A DNA stretch of 64,000 nt from Ahaetulla prasina. Lineage: Eukaryota; Chordata; Lepidosauria; Squamata; Colubridae. A model generated the notes under the pieces. It worked only from the letters and a program-made list of their open reading frames with translations. It did not search any database and was not told the origin of the DNA. The stretch spans positions 157,488,502 through 157,552,501 of the forward strand of contig NC_080541.1 of the NCBI RefSeq assembly GCF_028640845.1, in the 5' to 3' direction. Each line of letters begins with the position of its first letter. Position 1 is the first letter of the stretch. Positions 22,452-33,262 of the stretch are shown one piece after another. A program made the position numbers and the translations under genes.

Positions 22452-22924
22452 GTCTGGGTGAATATTATTTTTCTTTCGGTCTTTTTCCCCCCTCTCAATT
22501 TTGATTCTATTATTATTTAATTTTTAAATTGTTTTATTGTGTGTTTTGTATTTTATAAATGGAAGTACATGTGTATCAGGAAGAACATAAATAAATGACT
22601 TAATGTCAACTACATACATAAATGACTTTTTTTCATTTGGAGTAATAATTCTGTATTAGCATAGAGGCCTTGATTTAGATACTCCTATGCATAGCCTTTT
22701 TTTAAAAAAGAATAAATTATGTTCCTTCTCTTCAGTTATACTCTAAAGTAATTTAGTACTGTTTCAGAATTTTGAATAGGAGGGTGAGTTTTAAAATAAA
22801 GTATAAAAGATTGGTCTCTAAGGAAGACATGCTCCTTCTTCCTGAACAATAAGAAGAGAGCTATTTTCCATTCATATTCTTCTAAGTGTACAAAAGATTT
22901 ATTTGCTTGCATCTATAGCTTATA

Positions 22925-23342
22925 AAGGTAGTCCATTGTTAATTACAGGAACTGGAATTTGCATTTCCATTAAAGTGATACAATTGTAAGGTTTGACATC
23001 TGCTTAGTGATAGCAGTTTTGGCACTTCTGGTTGTTGTCATTAAGCAAATCCTGCACTGTCTTTAAGGACAACACCATTTGCGATCTCCTGTCAGCTTCC
23101 CCATTGACTTTGCTTGTCAGAAGCCAGAAGTGAAGATTGCAAATGGTGATCACTAGACTGTGGGGCACTACAACACTGTAATTGTAAACTGGTTGTTGAG
23201 CACCCTGATTGTGAACATGTAACCAGAACATGGACTCTGTGATCTTCAAAAGTATAAGGACTGGTCTTAAGTATTATTCATTCAGTCCCATTGTAAGTTT
23301 CAATGGTCGCTGAACAGGTGGCTGTTAAGCAAGGAGTACCTG
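22925..23342 (-). mobile_element. TA-flanked MITE copy 4 (diverged, minus)
   Basis: Terminal GGTAGTCC and GAGTACCTG are followed by TA at the right. The reversed family words CCCATTGACTTTGCTTGTCAGAAG and AATGGTGATCAC are present. It is more diverged than copies 6-8. Confidence 0.65.
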
Positions 23343-23357
23343 TAATCAAATATAGTT

Positions 23358-23625
23358 CGGATAGTCCTTGGTTAATAACAGTAATTGGGACTGGCAACAC
23401 CATTTCTGAGTGCTGCGATCATAAAATGTGACATCACATAAACACGCTGACTTATAAGAGCAATTCCAGTTGAGGTCATTAAGTGAATTGCACATGGTTG
23501 TGGTTGTGACTTTCTGCCAGCTTCTGCATTGACTTTGCTTGTCAGAAAAGTCACAAAAGGTGATCACATGACCATAGCATGCTGCAGCTGTCATAATTGC
23601 AAGCCAGTTGGTCATAAGTCTCCTC
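23358..23625 (-). mobile_element. TA-flanked MITE copy 5 (truncated, minus)
   Basis: It begins GATAGTCCTTGG and carries the reversed words GCATTGACTTTGCTTGTCAGAA and GGTGATCACATGACC. The far terminus is missing. It lies only about 15 bp after copy 4. Confidence 0.65.
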
Positions 23626-23639
23626 ATTCATCAGTCATC

Positions 23640-24825
23640 CTAGTATCTTTCAGCAGCTGTTATAGATCAGGGTGATAAGTTATCTCTTTATTTTGTTTTT
23701 TCTAAGGTTTGCATTTTTATTGTTTCTTTGCCATGATCTGAGAGTTAGAGAAGTAAGGGACAAATAAGTAAGTCAACCCATAGTTGTATGTATGTTTTAT
23801 TTTCATACTGAGCTTGTAAAGTCAAAGAGCAATTGAGAAAGATGCAGTTCTTACCAATTCTAAATGAGCTCTTACTCATTTTGAAATGGCAAAGAATGAA
23901 ACCTGGATCTTACTACTTGATACTCCAAACTAGCTAAGAATTATGCATTTATGATGTCCATGTATAGCAATGCTTGTTTTTCCATTATTGGTTTGTCCTT
24001 TGTTCCAATAACAAAAGATAAAGGCAACAGATTGAGACTATTTGTTCAGAATGGAGGATTCAAAAATGAATCCTTCAGTAAGATTGCTAAAAGTTCATAG
24101 AGAAACCTGCTACATTAAAGAAAAGAAAATGATTTTTTTTCTCTTTGATAAAGTATGTTTTTGTAGAAACTTTTAAATTGCAACCAAAATTCCAGCATGG
24201 CAGCTAAGAAACCAAACATCAGTAGAACATAATCCCCTCAATCTCCTTCCTTTGTAAACAATATTAACTAAAGTGACCATAAAACTATGTTATGTTATTC
24301 ATATTGAAGTAAACCTCCTTTCTTTGCATTTCCATTATCCATCCATTAATTTTTTATCAAGAGCTAGGGTTACCAACTGATGCTGACTTTAAGCAAATGG
24401 ATGTGGATGAATGAAAAAAAGAGGTAGATAATCATGAGTAAATCCACTTTTTATCAATTTTCTTCTAGCAAAATATCATTTTCTAAATACATGCCATATT
24501 GCTGCTTTGTTACTAAGTGACTCTAAGAATTCAAGAGAATGTATATTGAAAAATGCAATGATACATTTTTTGAAAAAGTCAGGAAGACAGCAATGCTAGA
24601 TTCCTTTTTTCTTAGTCAGATTATCTAGGATCAGATTTTGGGAAATAAGATTTTTTAAAAAAGAAAAAGGCAACCTATATTTCTGCAGAAATTTCAAAAC
24701 CTGAAGTCCCATCACCCTTCATTGTTGCCCATACTACCTAAGGTAGCATTTGTAATTCAGTGGTATCTGGAGTGTCACCAAGTATACGACCCTGTTGTAA
24801 CAACTGTGTAATACAGCAAATGCTT
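23640..24825. other. AT-rich intronic sequence
   Basis: No recognisable element or gene. Confidence 0.35.
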
Positions 24826-24831
24826 TAGGCC

Positions 24832-25053
24832 AGCAATTCTCAAAGTGTGGGCTGGGAGCTGCTGGGAATCACTTAAAAACTTTTAGAGGGTCCATGAAGT
24901 CAAATAAATAATAAATAAACAGTTTAAAATTTCTCAGTTTTAATACACTAAATATTGATAGATACAACCCACAAAACCCAAAGCTCTTTGGGAGCCACAA
25001 TCATTTTTAAGATTGTAAAAGGGTCTTGTGTCAAAAATGTTTGAGAACCACTG
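24832..25053. mobile_element. hAT (Charlie-like) non-autonomous element, diverged
   Basis: The ends CAGCAATTCTCAAAGTGTGG and ATGTTTGAGAACCACTG are the CAGTGGTTCTCAAA-type hAT terminus in inverted orientation. The flanking 8 bp agree only partly, so it is older than the exact-TSD copies. Internal AATAAATAAT repeats; non-coding. Confidence 0.7.
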
Positions 25054-25061
25054 CATTAGAT

Positions 25062-25347
25062 CAGGGGTTGGCAAATGTTTTCTATAAACGGCCACGTTCT
25101 ACCCTCTTCTGACTTCACAGGGGCAGAGGTCAAGAAGCATAGTAGCCATTGGATAGTGTCAACCCATCTGCAAGGAGGCTGGCGATAAGCTGCCATCATC
25201 ACCCAGGATGTCCCACCCTTTGCCCTAAGAGCTTGGCTGAGGTTTAAATCTGGTGATTGCTTCCCATTCATCCATTCTTAGTTTGTGAATCATACAAAAC
25301 CAGGCAGACTTGATTTGACCTGGAGGCTGGAGCCTGCCAAGCCCTGT
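25062..25347. mobile_element. hAT-like non-autonomous element (CAGGGGTTGGCAAA type)
   Basis: The left end is CAGGGGTTGGCAAATG and the right end GCCTGCCAAGCCCTG, imperfectly inverted. It starts nine bases after the previous element. No exact duplication was found. Confidence 0.6.
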
Positions 25348-26335
25348 TTGTAGATTCTGGAAAACTTTTTAAAAGTTACTTAGATCCCTCCATCTAAAAT
25401 TTAATTTACAGATCTTCCTTTCCCTGGCAAGGAACAATCAAGGAATTATTAAGTTTGAAGATTCTTTTTCCCCTTTGGTTTGTCCAAAGTCCTTATTTTG
25501 CCTTCTTCAGTTGGCTAAAGTTCAGGAAGGAAGAATAATGTAAGCTTTCTGTAACAACTGGAACCATCACTGGTACAATAGAGTGATTAATACATGACCT
25601 TTTTCCTCCCAAAAATTCGAGTGGGAGAGAGGCTGGTCAAAAGTCCCACTGAAGTGGGAAGGAGCAGCATATGAAATAGATCTGGGACTCACAATTACAG
25701 AAAAAAACATCTTTTTTTGTTTCCAGAAAATAGAGCATTAAAAAAATACCTTCCTCAGAGTAGAAAGTGAAATAAACTTTGCCTCATTACTTTGTTTCTG
25801 TATCAGGAAAGGGTCATATAGTGCATTTTGCCATTTCATAATCCTCTTAACAATGTGGTAGCTGCTATCCAGCTTCTAGTTTTAAATGGGGCAGCTAAGA
25901 TGAGCATGTAACAGGCCTGTAAATTTCTTGTGCTGCCTGGCCTTGAGTTTCAGACCAATTTAAGTTTGTATTTGTTTAATTAATTGACTTATGATCCAAG
26001 AATTTAACATGCCATCCTTCCTCTGCAGAATTGATTAATAAATAGGTTCAGGGTGGTGATATCACTAGTCAGCACAGTTTTCTCTGTGGAAATTGGAGAA
26101 AAGGTCTTTTAGGAGCAATGGGCCAATTCTGCACATTTTCTGAACAGGCTCCTGTATTGTTGAGTTTTAGCTAAAATAGTAAGTGGACTTTTATGTTCAT
26201 CATTCTGTGCTCCTTTGCAACAACAGTGACACGACCGTAAAATGAATTGGTGTGAGAGAATTTGTACAGTAGTCAATTTTTAACCATATTTTTTGGGATA
26301 GGAATATAGAATGTCCTTGATTTTTCAGATATTTT
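25348..26335. other. Intronic sequence, nothing recognised
   Basis: No element borders or gene-like frames. Confidence 0.35.
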
Positions 26336-26337
<2 letters not shown>

Positions 26338-26380
<43 letters not shown>

Positions 26381-26418
26381 CCCCCTCCCTCCCTCCCTCC
26401 CTCCCTCTCTCTCCCCTT
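26338..26418. repeat. TC dinucleotide / CCCT microsatellite
   Basis: About 19 TC units run into a C-run, CCCT units and then more CT. This is one pure pyrimidine tract of about 80 bases. Confidence 0.95.
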
Positions 26419-26726
26419 TCAAAATGGTGAAAAGAAATAGTGTGATTTTATTCTGACAGTTTCAATTTGGTATGTCAGATTGGCTCAGTCCTTGCTATTT
26501 TTAAATGATTGGTGTGGTTTTGAATTCACTGCTTGCAGACACATTTGTGCACAGATGCCACCTGTCTCTAAAATGTCCTGTCTCAGGCCTGCATGTTTGG
26601 AATACCAGCAAGAATTGTTCTGATGGTAGATTTTCATCTGCAGACCTAAAGCACAAGGGGAAATCTGTCCCATTTTAAGCCCTCTGCTAGCAAAACTAAG
26701 GATTTAAGATAGGTCTATAAGCTTCT

Positions 26727-26768
26727 ACTCAACATACAATATTGTGTTACTCAACATACAATATTGTG
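26727..26768 (+). repeat. Tandem duplication of a 20-mer (period 22)
   Basis: The 20-mer ACTCAACATACAATATTGTG occurs exactly twice, at 26727 and 26749. The exactness implies a recent local duplication. Confidence 0.9.
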
Positions 26769-26944
26769 GGTAAACAAATGTTTTTTCATTTTTGTTTTTT
26801 ACGAAGGGTTTTTTTGGGGGGTCTAAGAATGGCCAAAATTACTTGGCAATAACGTTAATTTTTCATGTCAGGATTAGTTGAAAAGGTAGTCAAGAGATAG
26901 CATGATTGCATGGAAACAGTATGTTTATACTATACTATATTATA

Positions 26945-27142
26945 TGAGAGCCAGTTGGACTTGTGGCTACAAACTGGGAAACCATGAACTCTAGGCCTTA
27001 GCCATTAATTTGACCTTGGGCAAGTCACTCTCTCTAGCTCTAAAAAAGAGACATTGGCAAATCACTTTTGAAAATCTTTGCAAAGAAAACTGCAAGGACC
27101 AATCCAGGCATCAACACTGACTTAAAGGCGCGCACACATGCG

Positions 27143-27173
<31 letters not shown>

Positions 27174-27175
27174 TA
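26945..27175 (+). repeat. Squamate tRNA-derived SINE with CA/GA tail
   Basis: The tRNA-like head GAGCCAGTTGGACTTGTGGC is followed by GAACTCTAGGCCTTAG, CTTGGGCAAGTCACTCTC, CAAAGAAAACTGCAAGGACC and CAACACTGACTTAAAGGC. It ends in a CACACA-GAGAGA microsatellite (27127-27173). It is the same family as 30680-30890 and, inverted, 20808-21010. Confidence 0.75.
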
Positions 27176-27179
27176 GAGT

Positions 27180-28040
27180 AGTATCACACATCCTCATTAT
27201 TCACTATCAAGCTCCAAAACAAGAAAGACAGACTGAGTTATTCCAAAGTAGTTTCCTTTGTGCTTCCTCAACTATTGACAGAAATCTTGTTAAACCAAAA
27301 TAACCTGCTAGCATGAATAAACAAATACTCTTAGAACTTCTAGGGAGGAGCTGTCTTGACCCTCTTCCTCCCAACCAAACTATGTAAACTTTGCTGTCTC
27401 TTGCTCCTTTGGAATGCAGCCCCTCCTTCCTGGGAATCCAGACTATATTCACCACATCCATACATACCTACATATACCTTTTTAGATAAATGTAAATTCA
27501 TTTTGTGAACCTGGTGAAAATCATGGAAGTTAAATTGGGCAGTGTAGGAATGTTTTCTGCCGTATCATAAACATGGATTCAGTACTAGAGAACTATGAAT
27601 AAAATAGATTTCCCCCCCATTCAATAACAGTAACTTTTGTCCACTGGAGATTTACTGTAAATAGTATTTCTCTAAATCCAAGGAACCATTGATTTTAACA
27701 TGTTGTTTGTCTATAAATTAAATTGTGTAAACTTATGACAAAGGCATTACATTGCATTATTATTAACAGAACTGCTCCTAAGGTCCAGTCATAGTTTTAG
27801 AATAATAGCTATGAAGTTCGTGCTAGCTGTGCTGTGGCATTATTAGGCATTCCTTATCACTGGGGCTACTTCACAATTCTTCTGACTTGTCCTTTCCAAA
27901 ATATTCATTTACCATATTTACCACATTAGATAAGGCATTTGTATGACTAGTTCTGTAGTTTCTGATCAATTTGGAAAGATTATTGTTTTATTATATTATT
28001 GTTTCAGAGTTAAAAATTACATACACACACACAGACACAC
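27180..28040. other. Intronic sequence, possible unclassified repeat at 27.2-27.45 kb
   Basis: The interval 27200-27470 has an unusual C-rich, low-CpG composition, but I cannot define borders. The remainder is AT-rich. No gene is seen. Confidence 0.3.
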
Positions 28041-28041
28041 A

Positions 28042-28649
28042 CAGTAGTGACCAAAATTGTGGAAACCTTTTGGGAAAAGTGTATTTTCTAAAACTAGCTA
28101 AACACCACTTTTTTGGGGAGTAGTACCATAAAATTATATTTCAGTGGAAAGATAATTTAATCAAGAATGTAATGCAATAACGTTTATCAAAGATTTGCTA
28201 TTAGAATAGCAGTTACAGTATAAAGAAGAAAAGTGAAACGTAGAAAAAATGAGATATACAAAAATCATCACCATAGAAAAAATGAGATACACAAAAATTA
28301 TCATGGCAGTTAATACTTAATTGAGTAACGTTAAGCATGAATTATGACCTTACAACATCTTCCCATGGAGTGAACCAAGTCTTTTAGTTCTGCAGCTGTT
28401 ACAATGTGAAACCAAGCCAAATGATTGCTTCTATTAACTGGGTTTTATTGCTGGGTCGCTTTTGATTAACAAGTTTCTTTAGTCGGTTCCATAGATTTTC
28501 AATTGGGTTAAGGTCTGGGCTATTCCTGGGCCACTCCAGCAGTGGAATATGATTATCTTGAAACTCCCCCCCAAAAGTGGTGTTATTAGCTATCGAACCT
28601 CAAAAATACACTTTTCCCAAAAGGTTTCCACAATTTTGGCCACTACTGT
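28042..28649 (-). mobile_element. Internally deleted Tc1-like transposon
   Basis: The terminal inverted repeats (28042-28087 and 28604-28649) match at about 45 of 46 bases, beginning CAGTAGTG and including GTGGAAACCTTTTGGG. Further subterminal pairing (AACACCACTTTT) lies inside both. The right end is flanked by TA. Between them the minus strand still encodes the transposase signature SPDLNPIENLW followed by NRLKK (28472-28535), the region of the third catalytic acidic residue in Tc1/mariner transposases. The N-terminal two thirds are gone and stops follow. A 30-bp tandem duplication (TAGAAAAAATGAGAT…) lies at 28231-28300. Confidence 0.88.
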
Positions 28650-28699
28650 ATATATATTACTGTGAGAGGGATCTCATATCTACCATTTAGATATGAGCC

Positions 28700-29306
28700 A
28701 TTTTTAGCAGCTGCTAAAAAGCCAACACAGTTCTGGGCTGCATAAACAGAGGGATAGAATCAAGATCATGTGAAGTGTTAATACCACTTTATAATGCCTT
28801 GGTAAGGCCACACTTGGAATATTGCATTCAGTTTTGGTCGCCACGATGTAAAAAAGATGTTGAGACTCTAGAAAGAGTGCAGAGAAGAGAAACAAAGATG
28901 ATTAGGGGACTGGAGACTAAAACATATGAAGAACGGTTGTAGGAACTCGGTATGCCTAGTTTAATGAAAAGAAGGACTAGGGGAGACATGATAGCAGTGT
29001 TCCAATATCTCAGGGATTGCCACAAAGAAGAGGGAGTCAAACTATTCTCCAAAGCACCTGAGGGTAGAACAAGAAGTAAGGGGTGGAAACTAATCAAGGA
29101 GAGAAGCAATTTAGAACTAAGGAGAAATTTCCTGACAGTTAGAACAATTAACCAGTGGAACAACTTGCCTGCAGAAGTTGTGAATGCTCCAACCCTGGAA
29201 ATTTTTAAGAAAATGTTGGATAACCACTTCTCTGAAATGGTGTAGGGTTTCCCGCCTGGGCAGGGGGTTGGACTAGAAGACCTCTAAGGTTCCTTCCAAC
29301 TCTGTT

Positions 29307-29312
<6 letters not shown>
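28700..29312 (+). mobile_element. CR1 LINE 3' end with degenerate C-terminal RT region
   Basis: On the + strand the text follows the CR1 C-terminus: EYCIQFW-like, a [14 protein letters not shown] stretch, then an open frame 28952-29245 with MKRRTRGDMIAVFQYLRD, EGRTRSKGWKL, RRNFLTVRTINQWNNLP and EVVNAPTLEIFKK. It closes with GGTTGGACTAGAAGACCTC and TTCCTTCCAACTCTG, the conserved CR1 3' terminal words also known from birds. Upstream frames carry stops. An AT microsatellite follows directly. Confidence 0.9.

Positions 29313-29341
<29 letters not shown>
29310..29341. repeat. AT dinucleotide microsatellite at CR1 3' end
   Basis: About 15 TA units follow the CR1 terminus and abut the foldback at 29344. 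Confidence 0.9.
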
Positions 29342-29343
<2 letters not shown>

Positions 29344-29344
<1 letters not shown>

Positions 29345-29519
29345 GTCTTTGGTTGTTCGGGTTTTCTCCCGTGTAAAATTGGAAGTGTCTTGGCGACGTT
29401 TCGACAAAGTCTCATTCATCATCTTCAGGCTTCAGCTTCGTGCTTCTGGGAGCATTCGTCGAAACGTCACCAAGACACTTCCAATTTTACATGGGAGAAA
29501 ATCCGAACAACCAAAGACC
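29344..29519. mobile_element. Foldback element with possible hammerhead-like core (Penelope-type?)
   Basis: The arms 29344-29405 and 29458-29519 are reverse complements at 59 of 62 positions. Each of the three mismatches fits CpG decay. On the minus strand 29392-29428 reads CTGAAGA, then a stretch with GAC-TTT-GTC, then CGAAACGTC. CUGANGA…GAAAC-GUC is the core order of hammerhead ribozymes that Penelope-like elements carry in their terminal repeats. Stem II is poorly formed, so activity is doubtful. No RT or GIY-YIG frame is near. Confidence 0.6.
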
Positions 29520-29553
29520 TACATACAAACACCCGTGAAAACCTCAGAGAATG

Positions 29554-29580
29554 AATATATATATATACACACACACACTA
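29554..29580. repeat. AT then AC dinucleotide repeat
   Basis: Short ATATAT followed by ACACACAC on the right side of the foldback. Confidence 0.8.
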
Positions 29581-29899
29581 AATTATAGTTATATTTAGAA
29601 ATATAGTAATATACTTTATTTCTAGCAGCTTAATAAAAAAAAATGAAGTACATGTCAAGTTATTACATTACAAGACAGTTAATACAAAGAAGGAATTAGT
29701 AGACTGAAAGCCCTGTTAGTCTGTGATAGCAAAAAAATTAGGAGGAGTCTGGTAGCACTTTTCAAACTAAAAATATATATTAAAAGGGATCTGTTTGGGG
29801 GATTTTAATAACAAGGAATACATGATGAAAAGAATAGCTGCTTCTACATGGTAATGTATGTAGATTTGAACAAGTTCTAAATTTTCTAAACCCAGGATT

Positions 29900-30545
29900 T
29901 CAATACCTTATGTGGCATAAGGTATTTTGTTGTATTCGGAGGAGTGGAGAACTCTTCTTGTAAAATATTTCTGGACACGTTCAATTGTATTGATGTCAGA
30001 AATGTGGTATGGGTTCCAAACAGTTGAGCTGTATTCAAGAATTGTTCTAGCAAATGTTTTATATGCTCTGGTTAGTAGTGTAGTGTTTTTGGAGAAGAAG
30101 CTACGCAAGATTAGGTTTACAACTTTTTAAGGCCTTTTTTGCGATGTTGTTACAGTGGGCTTTGGCACTTAGATCATTTGATATGAAAACTCCAAGATCT
30201 TTAGCAGGGTGGGGGTCATCAGTAAGGTAATGTCCATCAAGCTTGTACTTAGTGTTTAGGTTCTTTTTTCCAATATGTAAGACTGAGCATTTGCTGGTTG
30301 AGATTTGCAGTTGCCAAGTTTTAGACCATTCAGATAAAAAAGTCAGGGTCTTTTTGGAAGATAGCTGTATTGTTGGTGGTGTTAAATAGTTTGACATCAT
30401 CAGCAAAGAGAACACAATTACTTGTAATATGGTCACAGAGATCATTAATGTATAATATGAAGATTGTTGGAACAAGAACGCTGCCTTGGGGAATGCCACT
30501 TTTAACAGGAACAGGATTTGATAGAGCATTGCCATTTTACTATTT
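29900..30545 (-). mobile_element. LINE reverse transcriptase fragment (CR1/Jockey order)
   Basis: Minus frame 30101-30535 contains FLSEWSKTWQLQIS, KCSVLHIGKKN, YKLDGHYL and KDLGVFISNDL, the palm-to-thumb stretch after the YADD box. The upstream part, where the FADDVKLF-type box should be, is frame-shifted. A second minus frame, 29908-30108, continues with ARTILEYSSTVWNP and IERVQKYFTRR. Both 5' and 3' ends of the element are missing. It is a different subfamily from the CR1 copy next door. Confidence 0.85.
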
Positions 30546-30562
30546 TACTATTTTACTATTGA
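30535..30562. repeat. TTTTACTA short tandem repeat
   Basis: Four units of ATTTTACT adjoin the LINE fragment. Confidence 0.75.
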
Positions 30563-30674
30563 TAGAAGAGGATTCTGGAGATGAGAGAAGTGGTGGGAGA
30601 AAAGAATGGATGGAGAGGAAAGCTTTCAAGATTTCAACATTTACATTTATGGTTTCTAATATATATTATAGAGC

Positions 30675-30890
30675 CAGAGGGTAGAGGGTAAGACATAAGG
30701 CTAGAAAGCGGAAAATATAGTTCTAGTCCCACTGTAGGCATAAAGCTACTTCGTGGCTTTGAGCTGGTCACTTTCTCTTAGTCCTATGAAGCAGGCAACG
30801 GCAAATCATTTCTGAAATCTTGCCTGAAAATTGAAGGGACTTCTCCAGGCAGCAGAAGTCAAGACTGACTCAAAGACACACGCACAGAGA
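30675..30890 (+). repeat. Squamate tRNA-derived SINE
   Basis: GAGCCAGAGGGTAGAGGGTAAG (head), AGTTCTAGTCCCACTGTAGGCA, GGCAACGGCAAATCATTTCTG and CAAGACTGACTCAAAGACAC follow the order of the 26945 copy. It is diverged. Confidence 0.75.
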
Positions 30891-31970
30891 ACATATTGTA
30901 TATTATTATAATCCTTTTTGAACATCTCCCCATTAAGTTTATCTTTAATCTTCCTGCTGACATTTGTGACCTATTTTCCCCCCATATAGTACATTTTCCA
31001 AATCTAATACAATTTTCACTTCTTATAAAAAGCAAGATTTTGCAAATCAGGGAAGCTCTTTCTGATACTTCATAGTTGGTAATTCGCAAGTATAAAAATT
31101 TCTGTTATAGTTGAAAGATAATGTTTTGTTTATTGTACTTGCTCTTTGACACCCCCTTTATTTTCACTTATTACTTTAAGATCTGTTTATTGTGACATAT
31201 TTTATTTCATGTCTTTAATATACCGAATGCTAAACACTTTCAAGCCTCCAATACACAGTAAACTTATCTGGATAATGGATTACATAATTGGCATAAGCCG
31301 TTCAGTATTTCTGTCATTCTGGTGGTGTATTATTTATTTTTATAGCAATAAAGTTATTCCTTTGGAAGCCAAAACACAACTAATTTATGGTGCACAGCTT
31401 GAATTGTTATGTCAGTTCTGCATCTCTACAATCTCTAATCTGAAATTTCTTCAAAATTTCTACCTAGCTGCTCAGTGGTTCTCAGTGTACAATGGTGTTC
31501 ATCAAGAAGCTAGTATTACTAAGGTGGCAGATGGGAATATGGTTAAGCATCTTTGACTTATAGTTAAATGTATTTTCTCCCTTAGTATTACTTCCAGTGA
31601 TATTAGCTGTCAAATGTTTTATCATATATAATTTTAATAAATACGTAATGCAACCAAGAAAATATTTCCAAAGAAAGCTGTATTATTACAATTTATCTCA
31701 GGAAATTTTATTGGTGTTTAGCTTTGATCAGGCTATGCTAGCATTAAGACAGCTGACAGTTAGATCCCTTCTACCTTCCAAGAGATACATTTTTAGGGTA
31801 ACAGATTTATAATATCAGGTCAACTAGACATTTTAATCAAACAATGATTCCAAACTGTAAAATAGCCTTATGACTATGGTAGTATCTTCCAATGTTACCT
31901 ACAGCCCTGTTGGAAGAGAAATTTTATAACATATTATATGCAACCCAGCTTCTATATGTCTCTGTGTAGT
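30891..31970. other. AT-rich intronic sequence
   Basis: A 136-codon + frame at 31146-31556 is hydrophobic and Ile/Tyr/Phe-rich from AT composition. It has no recognisable domain and no convincing splice sites. Treated as non-coding. Confidence 0.35.
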
Positions 31971-31975
31971 AGGAG

Positions 31976-32255
31976 CCACATTTATTTGTCTGTCCATCTG
32001 TCCATCCATCCATCCATCCATCTGTATCCCACCTTTATTATTTTACAAATAACCCAAGGTAGCCAACATACCCAACACACCTCCTCCTCTTATTTTCCCC
32101 GCAACAACAACAATCCTGTGAGGGTTGGGTGAGAGAGAATTACTGGCCTAAGGTAACACAGTCAGCTTTCATGCCTGACTGGAAATTAAACTCACAGTGT
32201 CTGGCTTTCAAACCTTTGTGACTTAATCACTAGATCAAACTGGCTCTATATCTGA
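31976..32255 (-). repeat. Squamate SINE, minus orientation, with CCAT repeat
   Basis: A CCAT microsatellite (31998-32024) precedes the reversed SINE 3' end TATCCCACCTTTATTATTTTACAAATAA. Then come CCAAGGTAGC, GTGAGGGTTGGGTGAGAGAG and finally CACTAGATCAAACTGGCTC, the reversed tRNA-like head. Confidence 0.8.
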
Positions 32256-32858
32256 ACAACTCACTTCTTTTTATACTGTGCTTTTTTGTAAGGATGCCCT
32301 TCTATACTTTATAACTTCTATTTTAATAAGTTCCCAAGCCACTCAACTTCATTTTATTTTCATTATTTATTGGCTAGCCAGAATGTCATGGGCTCCTTAA
32401 ACATTTCTAAACTTTACTGCTTGTAAAACCTGTCAATTTATTTCCCCATGTTACTTTGTTTGCTTTATTGTCAGCAAGTATTATAATTTACTATTAAGTT
32501 TTGCTTCACTTTTATACTTCTAATTTTTAAATTGAGATTTTTTTGTTGTTCCTTGACCATAACAAAGAATTACTTTTTACATAACAATGAATTACCCCAT
32601 CCCAATTATAGTCTTCACAAAATTATAAGAAATTTATTCTTAATTGTGTGTTCATAGGTAGGTACAGTATTTTCATTCTCATTGGTGACCTATGGACTTC
32701 TTGTGATGCATAAACATCAAATCCAGAGGATTTACATTTTTTTGAATACAACAGACTCAACTGATGCTATGATTAATTAAGAGGCAACCTTAATTTTTCC
32801 AATCCCTTTGTTTAGTGAGCTCCCCAAAACTACAATGGAAATGTGCAAATGTGGATTA
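32256..32858. other. AT-rich intronic sequence
   Basis: No recognised element or gene. Confidence 0.35.
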
Positions 32859-33260
32859 CCGTATATACTCGAGTATAAGCCGAGTTTTTCAGCACGTTTT
32901 TTGTGCTGAAAAACGTCCCCTCGGCTTATACTCGGGTCTATACGGCTTATACTCGAGTTTTTTTTTTTTTAAAGCCCCTCGGCTTATACTCGAGTATATA
33001 CGGCTTATACTCGAGTTTTTTTTCTTTTCTTTTTTTCACATTTTACCGGACGGCGCGGGGAAGCCCTGCCGGTGCAGTGAGAGGGCGGGGCGGGGGAGCC
33101 GCCAGCCTTCTCAGCTGAGGGAGGGAGGGTTTCCCCAACCGGTAGGTGCCTCATTTCCCACCCTCGGCTTATACTCGAGTCCCCAGTTTACCCCAGTTTT
33201 TGGGGTAAAATTGGGGACCTCGGCTTATACTCGGATCGGCTTATATTCGAGTATATACGG
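32859..33260. mobile_element. TA-flanked DNA element with iterated CGGCTTATACTCGAG
   Basis: It is flanked by TA on both sides. The ends CCGTATATACTCGAGTATAAGCCGA and its reversed, slightly diverged partner form inverted repeats of about 25 bp. Inside, CGGCTTATACTCGAG or a one- or two-base variant recurs seven times in direct orientation (near 32921, 32944, 32979, 33001, 33164, 33220, 33236), besides the inverted copy at the left end. A GC-rich CpG core occupies about 33045-33150. The long + frame across it is not a gene. Confidence 0.85.
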
Positions 33261-33262
33261 TA

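Noticed and set aside
28700..29312. Gene with an RT-like domain
   Set aside because: It matches the decayed 3' end of a CR1 LINE, with stops upstream and the conserved CR1 3' terminus.
31146..31556. 136-codon plus frame resembling a membrane protein
   Set aside because: Hydrophobicity follows from AT/T-rich codons; no family motif, no good splice sites, atypical codon use.
32859..33260. CRISPR-like array because of repeated 15-mers
   Set aside because: Spacing is irregular, the unit is palindromic and the array lies inside a TA-flanked eukaryotic DNA element.
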